DNA of 14,922 bases, taken from JADLCX01 sp038251595 (lineage in GTDB: Bacteria > Planctomycetota > Phycisphaerae > Phycisphaerales > UBA1924). Below, piece after piece: positions 1 through 5,700 of this stretch. Each line of letters opens with the position of its first letter. Positions within the stretch are counted from its first letter, which is position 1. A program made the translations under genes and the position numbers. The notes beneath the pieces are model-generated. The model saw only the letters and a list, made by a program, of their open reading frames with translations, searched no databases and was not told where the DNA came from. The stretch lies in NCBI GenBank assembly GCA_038251595.1, contig JBBSBC010000075.1, forward strand, positions 1-14,922, in the 5' to 3' direction.

Positions 1-15
1 CCCCCCCCCCCCCCC
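1..15. repeat. Homopolymer run of 15 C
   Basis: The window opens with fifteen consecutive C residues and then leaves the run abruptly. Nothing to its left is visible, so the full length is unknown. It lies 37 bases beyond the stop codon of the leftward ABC ATPase gene. It could be a true phase-variable-type tract, or a contig-end or polishing artefact. No function is assigned. Confidence 0.6.
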
Positions 16-51
16 GCTGCCATCCAAAGCACAACTCAAGTCCCCAAGCAC

Positions 52-675
52 TCATGCCGCAACCGGTCTCCAGGCCCACGCGGGGGGAAGGTCGACCGTG
101 AGTTCCGCATTCAAGGTTGCACGAAGCTCATGACGGTTGGTGGCGATCACCATACGAACGGTGTGCGAGCGACGCACCCATCGTGCGAGCGTGGCGGCAA
201 GCGCACGGGCCGTGAGCAGATCGAGCGATGAGGCAAACTCATCAATGACCAGGGTGGTGTTTGTTCGAGAGCGGAGGGCACGAGTCATGGCGCGAGCGAT
301 GGCGAGCCTGGCGCGCTCGCCATCGGAGAGATGGGCGATGGGCGTGACCATCAGCCGCGCATCGGCAAGGCCCGCCGCGATGAGCAGATGTACGGCGTTC
401 GCGGCATGAATCGCGTCGATGGCGCGTCCGCGCAGTTGGCGGACGTGTTCAGGGGTTTCGACGCGCACGAACGTTCGAGAGAGCGCGCGGAGCACGGTGG
501 ACTTTCCCGCGCCGCTCGCGCCGGTCACAAGCGCGACCTGCCCTGGGAGCAATCGTTCGGCAATCATGGTCGCCACGAGATGGGCGCGATGTTCGAGGTC
601 GTGGCCCAGACCAACATCATCGACCGTCAAGCCGAACTGAGCGAGCACGCGGAGAGATCGAATGCTGTACATCAT
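52..675 (-). CDS. Compact orphan ABC-type ATPase
   Basis: Predicted soluble ATPase of the ABC fold, 207 aa. Walker A is GASGAGKST at residues 52-60, the signature LSDGER at 116-121, Walker B TLVIDEF at 141-147 with catalytic Glu146, and the D-loop SSLD at 149-152. Only about 55 residues separate Walker A from the signature, shorter than in importer ATPases, and no clear Q-loop is seen. The H-switch region reads IATNRHEL, so the usual His is Asn or displaced by two residues. From memory the layout (DEFASSLD, then a long helix, then VIATN) resembles the phage and archaeal ABC-type ATPases grouped with COG2401, here without the acetyltransferase part. No membrane partner is visible, so a transport role is not supported. 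The start at the ATG-ATG pair has an AAGGGGA ribosome site just upstream. The HTH gene upstream ends 29 bases away, so the two probably form one operon. Substrate or partner unknown. Confidence 0.85.
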   Translation of the reverse strand: MMYSIRSLRVLAQFGLTVDDVGLGHDLEHRAHLVATMIAERLLPGQVALVTGASGAGKSTVLRALSRTFVRVETPEHVRQLRGRAIDAIHAANAVHLLIAAGLADARLMVTPIAHLSDGERARLAIARAMTRALRSRTNTTLVIDEFASSLDLLTARALAATLARWVRRSHTVRMVIATNRHELRATLNAELTVDLPPAWAWRPVAA

Positions 676-704
676 GGGTGTTCCCCTTGCCTTGAGACTT
701 TGGT

Positions 705-1124
705 TTAGGCCGCGTGGCGGGCGAGCGCCTGCACGCGTGCGCGCTCACGAATGACGGTGTGAAGGGTGACGTTGAGCACGAGCGCGGCGGCGCGAACAGT
801 GAGGCCATGAACAAAGCAGGCTCGCGCGACGGCGGCCGTCTCGTCGGTCGGAAGTTGCCAGGGTGCGAGCGCGAGGGCAAACTCGGGCGAATCGACCCGG
901 CGAACCAGGCGGGCAAGCCGACGACGAAAGCGCCAGGTCGGCTCGCCGCGCATCGCGGCCACGGTGGCGACGGGAAGACCGTCGGCGAAGATTGCGAGCA
1001 ACATGCCGCGCTCGGGTTCGGGGAGGTGAGGGGCCAGTCGGGTGAGGCGTTTGCGGCGTTCGGCAACGAGCGACAAGCAGGAATGGCGATGGCGGTCGGA
1101 CGCGATTGAATTTGTAGACAACAT
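705..1124 (-). CDS. Small protein with two HTH-like segments (sigma region-4-like)
   Basis: Hypothetical DNA-binding protein, 139 aa, basic and without membrane segments. Residues 34-77 (LPEPERGMLLAIFADGLPVA onwards) have the cadence of sigma-70 region 4: a proline-led helix, a 'GLPVATVAAMRG' turn, then an Arg-rich recognition helix. A second similar segment spans 92-131 (PTDETAAVA, GLTVRAAALVLNVTLHTV). The likely start is the ATG at 1124, because GGAGGGG lies six bases before it; an upstream in-frame ATG at 1136 would add four residues and uses that ribosome site as codons. The gene lies just upstream of the ABC ATPase in the same orientation and is transcribed divergently from an S24 repressor gene, which suggests it belongs to that switch. 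It might be a transcription activator or a small sigma-like adaptor. No close family is recognised; the HTH assignment is by eye. Confidence 0.75.
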   Translation of the reverse strand: MLSTNSIASDRHRHSCLSLVAERRKRLTRLAPHLPEPERGMLLAIFADGLPVATVAAMRGEPTWRFRRRLARLVRRVDSPEFALALAPWQLPTDETAAVARACFVHGLTVRAAALVLNVTLHTVIRERARVQALARHAA

Positions 1125-1144
1125 GAACCCCTCCATGAATTAAG

Positions 1145-1225
1145 ACTTGACAAACCCACCGAGACTGTGTTCACTACACTCAGAACGCTTGGCAAAGTTA
1201 ACCGATCAATGAACGTCTGTCAAGT
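1145..1225. promoter_or_regulatory. Divergent control region with face-to-face TTGACA promoters
   Basis: An inverted repeat ACTTGACA (1145-1152) / TGTCAAGT (1218-1225) brackets this segment. Each arm contains a perfect -35 hexamer TTGACA, one per strand, pointing inward. On the + strand TTCACT (1170-1175) follows 17 bases after the hexamer. On the - strand TAACTT (at 1200-1195) follows 17 bases after its hexamer. Both -10 candidates are weak. Predicted starts lie near 1182 (+) and 1188 (-), so the two polymerase footprints would overlap and compete. The segment also holds GTGT-N5-ACAC (1167-1179) and GTTAAC (1197-1202), possible operator elements. It lies between the HTH/ATPase operon and the S24 repressor gene. 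The repeat is seen directly; promoter function is inferred. Confidence 0.5.
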
Positions 1226-1288
1226 AGTTTGTTTGGTTTTTGTTGCAACTCAGCGTTTCCCTCATTGTGGTTACTCTCGGGGGTCAGG

Positions 1289-2305
1289 ATGCCTAAGTCT
1301 TTTGTCAACAAAACTTTAGATGGGCTTTCCGAGGGCAAGGAGTTCATTCCGACCGCGTTCGGAGAGGCGATACGTCATTGGCGCACCGAACGAAAAATGA
1401 ACCTTCAGCGGCTGGCGGTCGCCGCGGAGTGCGCCAAGAGTTATCTTTCGATGATCGAGAACGGGGTAAAGACCAACCCGCCGAGCGATGAGTTGATTGG
1501 GCGGTTGGAGTGGGCGTTGCGCCTGCCGCGGGGCGAGCTGCTGAAGTTGGCGCACTGGCAGACGACGCCGCCGACCATCAAGCGGCAGATGGAGGCGATG
1601 GAAGGGACGCGCCGGGCCGCGCTGGCGCAGCTTCGCGAGTTGGTGGATCGCGGCGCGCCGCGTGCGGCGGGGGCGAGCGGCGAGCGGACACCGAGCATGG
1701 TGCTCGATGAGCTGTGGCGGTCGGGCAAGCTGCAGCAACTGATCGAGCGGCTGGGTGGTGAGGGGGGCGAAGGCGCGGAAGGAACAGAGGTTGAGAAGGG
1801 GCGAGTGAAAGAGCAATCGGTCAGCGCGGCGATGCCGATGGAGGTGCCGCTGATCAACTCGGTCGCGGCCGGATATCCGCGGGACTTTTCAGATCTGGGG
1901 TATCCCGCGCGGGTGGCCGACAGCTATGTGCGTTCGCCGGATATTCACGACCCCGACGCTTTTGCCTGCCGCGTGGTGGGCGACAGCATGATGCCGGATT
2001 ATAAGGAAGGTGATATTGTTATCTTCTCATCGGCCCGGGCGGTGACGAGCGGGGCGGACTGCTTTGTCCGGCTTGAACCGGACCACGACACGACGTTCAA
2101 GCGCGTCTTCTTTGAGACGGCCGATGGCGGCGCGATCGCGCCGAACACGGTTCGCGCGGCGGCGGGGGTGCCCGCGCCACCGCCGCACACACCGGTCACG
2201 CACATCCGGCTGCAACCGTTGAACAACAAGTATCCATCACGGGTGTTGGCACGCGAGGAGGTGTCGGGGTTGTATGTGGCGGTGAGTGTGACGAGGAAGT
2301 TGTGA
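1289..2305 (+). CDS. XRE-family repressor with LexA-like S24 autoprotease domain
   Basis: Transcription repressor expected to self-cleave when activated by RecA, as in the LexA/CI family; 338 aa. Residues 23-92 form an XRE-type HTH (AFGEAIRHWRTERKMNLQRL, then SYLSMIENG). A variable linker includes the Gly/Glu-rich stretch at 156-171. The C-terminal S24 domain carries the scissile-type VAAGYP (Ala194-Gly195), the nucleophile Ser233 in GDSMMP, GDIVIF, and general-base Lys271 in TTFKRV, so every element of autoproteolysis is present. LexA itself has the very similar VAAGEP. The ATG at 1289 is preferred: a TTG at 1229 would add 20 hydrophobic residues lying in the promoter region and has no ribosome site. 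The gene is divergent from the HTH/ATPase pair, which it probably represses. It is longer than LexA (about 200 aa) because of the linker, and resembles phage or mobile-element repressors more than housekeeping LexA. Confidence 0.93.
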   Translation: MPKSFVNKTLDGLSEGKEFIPTAFGEAIRHWRTERKMNLQRLAVAAECAKSYLSMIENGVKTNPPSDELIGRLEWALRLPRGELLKLAHWQTTPPTIKRQMEAMEGTRRAALAQLRELVDRGAPRAAGASGERTPSMVLDELWRSGKLQQLIERLGGEGGEGAEGTEVEKGRVKEQSVSAAMPMEVPLINSVAAGYPRDFSDLGYPARVADSYVRSPDIHDPDAFACRVVGDSMMPDYKEGDIVIFSSARAVTSGADCFVRLEPDHDTTFKRVFFETADGGAIAPNTVRAAAGVPAPPPHTPVTHIRLQPLNNKYPSRVLAREEVSGLYVAVSVTRKL

Positions 2306-2536
2306 GGGGAGGCAAAGGTGCCCGAGGGCAAACGACGGATGCGGGAGAGATCCGCGCCTTGATAGTTGAGCAATGTCGCGTCATCTGGCGTTCATTGGTG
2401 CGGCACAGCTTGAATGAACCGTCATTGTGACGAGCCAAGTTGTCGGTGTTGATGCTGCGCCAGCTTGGGCACACGGCTCATGCCGGCCAACCATTTGGTA
2501 AAGCGTCTTCTTATCGAGGCTGAAGTCCGCACGATC

Positions 2537-3367
2537 TCACCACCCAACAACCTGCACAGGTTGCTCGCAGGGCGGATCACCTTTGTGCTCGACCATCTGG
2601 CCGCGGCGGAGTGTGTAGAGCGGGGCCTGGCGCGGGCAGTTGATGCGGAGGCCTTCGATGACGCCGTCGCCCAGGCCGCGGGAGATGGCGCAGAGGGTGT
2701 GGTTGAGGCGGATGATTCCGGCGGCAAGGTGGTGAGGCGTATCGCTTGATGTGTGCGGGGCGAAGCGTGGTGAGAGGCGGACCTGGCCGCCGTGGGTGTG
2801 GCCCGCGAGCAGGATGGGCAAGCCGGCGTTCGCTGCGGGAATGAGCGCGGTAGGCTCGTGGATGAGGGTGAGGAGCGGCGCGGGTTGCATGGCGAGCGAT
2901 GGCGCGGAGAGAAAGTCTTCCGGGTGGTCGTAGCCAGCGAGCGTGAGGGGAGGCGAGCTCGGGCGCATGGCGAGCGCGAGCGGTTGGCGATCGAGCCAGT
3001 GAATGTGCGTTTTGTCGGATTGTTGCTTTGCCGAGCGGCGGAATGAGGGCGTGTCGTGGTTGCCGAAGATGCCGACGGCCGCGCCCGCAGGGGTGAGCTT
3101 CCATATCCGCGCGAGCTGGTCGAGCAGATCAAGCCCGAGCGGCTCATGGCGCGGGCTGTCGATGTAATCGCCGGTGAGGGCCACAAGATCGACAGTGACC
3201 GACGCGACGTCGGCGAGGAGCTGATCGAGCCACTTGTGGCGCGGCCCGCGCGCCGCGTCGAGCGGGAAGCGGATGTGGAAGTCGGTGAGGTGCAGGATCG
3301 TCAGACCATCGAGCCCGGGCGGAATGGCGGGGTGGGCGAGGGAGTGCGGAGAGAGGAATGTGGGCAT
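2537..3367 (-). CDS. Metallophosphoesterase (YkuE/YaeI-like)
   Basis: Predicted dinuclear-metal phosphohydrolase, 276 aa. All calcineurin-type signatures are in order: LTDFH (Asp29, His31), TGDY (Asp67), GNHD (102-105), IHEP (His170) and GHTHGGQ (189-195). The 'LHLTDFH ... GHTHGGQ' pattern and the length match the YkuE/YaeI group, whose characterised members act on lipid or nucleotide phosphoesters; the substrate here is not predictable. Unlike many members, no clear N-terminal membrane anchor or Tat signal is seen. The ATG at 3367 has no obvious ribosome site, so the start is tentative, but little sequence precedes the first metal motif. It is convergent with the S24 repressor gene (231-bp gap with no recognisable terminator) and divergent from the DUF2071 gene. 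No functional link to either neighbour is evident. Confidence 0.92.
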   Translation of the reverse strand: MPTFLSPHSLAHPAIPPGLDGLTILHLTDFHIRFPLDAARGPRHKWLDQLLADVASVTVDLVALTGDYIDSPRHEPLGLDLLDQLARIWKLTPAGAAVGIFGNHDTPSFRRSAKQQSDKTHIHWLDRQPLALAMRPSSPPLTLAGYDHPEDFLSAPSLAMQPAPLLTLIHEPTALIPAANAGLPILLAGHTHGGQVRLSPRFAPHTSSDTPHHLAAGIIRLNHTLCAISRGLGDGVIEGLRINCPRQAPLYTLRRGQMVEHKGDPPCEQPVQVVGW

Positions 3368-3460
3368 CGGGATCGGACGGGCTTGATGGCGGGGCGGAAG
3401 TCTTTGAAGTCAGGATTGAGTGGACAGGAATGTGCTGGTGATCTTTGGCCCACCCTCTAG

Positions 3461-3480
3461 CCCCTTCCCTCTGGAAGGGG
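3461..3480. repeat. Perfect 8-bp hairpin in a divergent intergenic region
   Basis: CCCCTTCC (3461-3468) and GGAAGGGG (3473-3480) pair perfectly around a CTCT loop, 55 bases before the ATG of the DUF2071 gene. There is no T-tract on either strand, and it sits between divergent genes, so a terminator is unlikely. It could be a dispersed palindromic intergenic repeat or a leader structure. Translating it as part of the next gene (TTG start at 3445) gives implausible sequence. Confidence 0.6.
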
Positions 3481-3534
3481 GGACCGGATGGAATTGTTGC
3501 GCGGGGGTGTTCAGATGCGGTACGCTCAGGGTAC

Positions 3535-4386
3535 ATGGCGCGGCCGTTTCTCACAGCCCGATGGGCAAACCTGGCGATCGTCTCCTACGCGGTTCCGCCG
3601 GCGCTGCTCGCGGCGTATCTGCCCGTAGGGCCGGAGGGTGAGACGCTGGAGCTTGACACGCGCGACGATCTGGTGCAGGGGTCGCGTGAGATGCGGGCGT
3701 TTGTCTCGCTGGTGGGCTTCCAGTTTCAGCAGTGTCGCGTGATGGGTGTGGCGTGGCCGGGCCACACCGATTTTCCTGAGATCAACCTGCGGTTCTATGT
3801 GCGCACCGTCGGCTCGCGCCAGCGCGGCGTGGTGTTCATCCGGGAGTTTGTGGGCAAGCCGCTGATCGCGTGGGTGGCGAAGACGATCTATAACGAGCCG
3901 TATGTGGCCGCGGATTGCTGGGGAAAGGTGACGCAGGATGTGAGACGGGTACACGTGGAGTATGGCGTGAAGTGGCCGCCGGGCAGGGCGATAGCCGGCG
4001 CGGCGAAGACCGAGCAGGTTTTCAAGATCTCGGGGAACAAGCCCGTGGCGCGTCCTGCGGCCGGATCGGTGGAGCATTGGTTCAAGGAACACTCGTGGGG
4101 GTTTGGCATGAAGCCCGCGAGGCGTGCCGGGCAGCCCGCGCGGGGCATGGCGTACGAGGTGATTCACCCGACGTGGGGCGTGTATCCGGTGGAGAGCTAC
4201 GAGGTGAAGTTCGACTTTGCCTCGGTGTACGGGGTCGATTGGGGCTTTTTGTCGGGCAGCACACCGGTGAGTGTGCTGTTGGCGGTGGGGAGCGAGGTGG
4301 CGGTCTTTCCGGCGCGGAGCGGGGTTGGGGTGCGGTGGGGTGTGAAGAGGGATGAAAGGCAAGGATCATCGCATGGACCAAGATGA
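3535..4386 (+). CDS. DUF2071 (YqjF-like) family protein
   Basis: Member of the uncharacterised DUF2071/YqjF family, 283 aa, predicted cytosolic. Family hallmarks are clear: RPFLTARWANLAIVSYAVPP (residues 3-22), AFVSLVGFQFQQCRVMGV (55-72), INLRFYVR (83-90), RGVVFIREFVGKPLIAWVA (97-115) and YNEPYVA (119-125). The family resembles acetoacetate-decarboxylase-like folds, but no reaction is established. The ATG at 3535 is chosen because the conserved RPFLTARW begins right after it; a longer frame from a TTG at 3445 translates an intergenic hairpin. Only a weak AGGG precedes the start. The C-terminus (about residue 265 on) is Gly/Arg-rich and less conserved in look. It is divergent from the phosphoesterase and followed after 128 bases by the HTH/two-TM gene on the same strand. 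Confidence 0.9.
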   Translation: MARPFLTARWANLAIVSYAVPPALLAAYLPVGPEGETLELDTRDDLVQGSREMRAFVSLVGFQFQQCRVMGVAWPGHTDFPEINLRFYVRTVGSRQRGVVFIREFVGKPLIAWVAKTIYNEPYVAADCWGKVTQDVRRVHVEYGVKWPPGRAIAGAAKTEQVFKISGNKPVARPAAGSVEHWFKEHSWGFGMKPARRAGQPARGMAYEVIHPTWGVYPVESYEVKFDFASVYGVDWGFLSGSTPVSVLLAVGSEVAVFPARSGVGVRWGVKRDERQGSSHGPR

Positions 4387-4429
4387 TGGCTGTGTTCGAT
4401 CAACCCCTAACGTTTCCCCCGCGTATGGA

Positions 4430-4472
4430 GGTTGAAGAGTGAGGCGGTGGTCGTTACCCTACCTCTTCGACT
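4430..4472 (+). repeat. Imperfect stem-loop between two rightward genes
   Basis: GTTGAAGAG (4431-4439) pairs with CTCTTCGAC (4463-4471) through eight Watson-Crick pairs and one G-U, with a further G-U at the base. The 23-base loop has GGTGGT facing ACCCTACC. It lies 45 bases after the DUF2071 stop and 43 bases before the next ATG. It could attenuate or end DUF2071 transcription or shape the next leader. No T-tract follows. Confidence 0.35.
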
Positions 4473-4514
4473 GCTGACCCGATTGCACGCTGCACCCGAA
4501 CCGGAGTTTGACCC

Positions 4515-5342
4515 ATGGCGAAGATGTTCTATTCGATCGATGAAGCCGCCGAGAGGCTTGGGAAGTCGAGCGAAGAGGTGAAGGCGCTGGCGAGTTCGGG
4601 GCAGTTGCAGGAGTTCCGTGATCGCGATCGGCTGATGTTCAAGCGCGAGCAGGTCGATCTGCTGGCGGGCGATGATACCGGCGACATTCCGCTTGCCGAC
4701 AGCAAGGGTGGCTCGGGCCTGACGCTCGCGCTCGACGATTCGGCGGGCGGCGGATCGGGTGAGATCGCCATTGACGAGGCTTCGAGCAAGGAGCGATCGG
4801 GAATTTCGATCTTTGATACTGAAAGCACCGAAGAGGGCGACTCGAACGCGGTGACGCGCATCACCAATGCGGCGACCGCGCCCGAGTTGACGCTCGATTC
4901 GGTTGGCAGCGGCTCGGGCTTGCTCGACCTGACGCGCGAGGGTGATGACACGTCGCTCGGCGCCGATCTGCTTGAGGATGTCTACAAGGGCGATGAGGAT
5001 GGCGCGACGGCCGATACGCAGGGCAGCTCGGGCCTGTTTGAGCCAACCAACGCGGCCTCGGATGTTTCGGCTTCGGCCGCGGGCGGCGGAACAATTGGGA
5101 TGGTAATGGCCGAGCCTTATGACGGGGCGGGATCGGGGCTTGCCGGTGGCGCGGCCCTTGGCGCGGCGGTCGTCTGTGCGTTTACCCTCGTGGCGACGGT
5201 GATCGGCCTGACCGACAGCGGGCGCAACGTTGTGACCGAAATGGTGGCCGGAAACTTCGCGATGTGGATCGGCATTCTGGCGGGCGTGATCGTGCTCTGC
5301 ACGATCGTCGGCTGGCTGGTGGGACGCAAGACCACGGCTTGA
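4515..5342 (+). CDS. HTH protein with SGL repeats and two C-terminal membrane helices
   Basis: Unusual membrane-tethered putative DNA- or peptide-binding protein, 275 aa, of unknown role. Residues 4-50 (MFYSIDEAAERLGKSSEEVK onwards, then SGQLQEFRDRDRLMFKREQV) form a MerR/excisionase-type winged HTH. Residues 51-200 are acidic and probably disordered. They include three tandem 14-residue units (65-78, 79-92, 93-106) of the form [GE][GR]SG-hydrophobic-acidic, and later SGL copies at about 134, 172 and 207. The GSGSGLLDLTREGDDTSLGA segment (131-150) is especially strong. Two hydrophobic helices end the protein (about 208-232 and 249-270), placing the HTH on one side of the membrane. I recall similar proteins mainly from planctomycetes and relatives. 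A GGAG lies eight bases before the ATG. It stands alone, followed by a terminator at 5394-5421. It could be a regulator or scaffold; DNA binding is unproven. Confidence 0.88.
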   Translation: MAKMFYSIDEAAERLGKSSEEVKALASSGQLQEFRDRDRLMFKREQVDLLAGDDTGDIPLADSKGGSGLTLALDDSAGGGSGEIAIDEASSKERSGISIFDTESTEEGDSNAVTRITNAATAPELTLDSVGSGSGLLDLTREGDDTSLGADLLEDVYKGDEDGATADTQGSSGLFEPTNAASDVSASAAGGGTIGMVMAEPYDGAGSGLAGGAALGAAVVCAFTLVATVIGLTDSGRNVVTEMVAGNFAMWIGILAGVIVLCTIVGWLVGRKTTA

Positions 5343-5393
5343 CCCTGAGCGCGATGGTGGGTCTGCCGGGCTGATGACATCTCTAAAATACAG

Positions 5394-5421
5394 CGGCCCC
5401 CGGATGATCCGTCGGGGGCCG
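5394..5421. terminator. Bidirectional rho-independent-type terminator
   Basis: CGGCCCCC (5394-5401) pairs perfectly with GGGGGCCG (5414-5421) around a 12-base loop, extendable by a G-C and a G-U pair. On the + strand the stem is followed by TTGGCATCTTCATT; on the - strand by CTGTATTTTAG. It lies 51 bases after the stop of the rightward HTH/TM gene and 42 bases after the final TGA (5463-5465) of the leftward dockerin frame. It therefore suits both genes and supports the extended 3' end of the latter. Confidence 0.8.
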
Positions 5422-5465
5422 TTGGCATCTTCATTCGGCATTTATAGCCGCTCTCTTCGAAGTCA

Positions 5466-5700
5466 TGGACAGCCAGCAAAGTATGCCGCGAGGAAGTCAA
5501 AGATATCCTGCACGGTCACGGCGGAGCTGCCGTTCACATCCGCCGATTGGTAGCATGGATAGCTTGGTGGCGTTGATGCGACGAGGCGTGGTGTGAATTA
5601 TGCGGCCAGAAAGTCGGAGATATCGTGCACCGTCACGCCCCCGGTGCCGTTGAAGTCGGCGATGCTGCAACTGCTTGCGCAACTTGTAAGGTTCGGGTCG
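5466..5700 (-). other. Tandem dockerin-like anchor domain behind premature stops
   Basis: Two EF-hand-like repeats, DFNGTGGVTVHDISDFLAA and DVNGSSAVTVQDIFDFLAAYF, each begin with a calcium-loop-like Asp-x-Asn and end with an aromatic LAA helix; the second ends AGCP. They follow 'CEGDTIPDQRDPNLTSC', also typical of the linker before such tails. In intact homologues this domain ends a secreted protein and probably directs sorting or attachment. Here a TAG 102 bases to the right and a TAA between the repeats separate it from the protein body, though all parts share one frame. Confidence 0.75.

Noticed and set aside
1229..1288. Earlier TTG start for the S24 repressor
   Set aside because: It lacks a ribosome site, lies next to the proposed promoter, and adds hydrophobic residues unlike an XRE repressor N-terminus.
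2306..2536. Small gene or terminator between the S24 repressor and the phosphoesterase
   Set aside because: No frame with convincing composition; only a 7-base inverted repeat (GTTCATT/AATGAAC, 2390-2419) and a 5-base one, neither with a T-tract.
2422..3186. Leftward 254-codon frame overlapping the metallophosphoesterase in another frame
   Set aside because: Ser/Arg/Pro-rich shadow; the overlapping frame has all metallophosphoesterase motifs.
3526..4362. Leftward open frame of 278 codons opposite the DUF2071 gene
   Set aside because: It is a shadow of a recognisable family protein; the product is His/Arg-rich and low in hydrophobic structure.
4407..5441. Leftward open frame of 344 codons antisense to the HTH/two-TM gene
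   Set aside because: Its translation is Arg/His-rich with no motifs, and it runs through the terminator; the rightward frame has clear domains, repeats and membrane helices.
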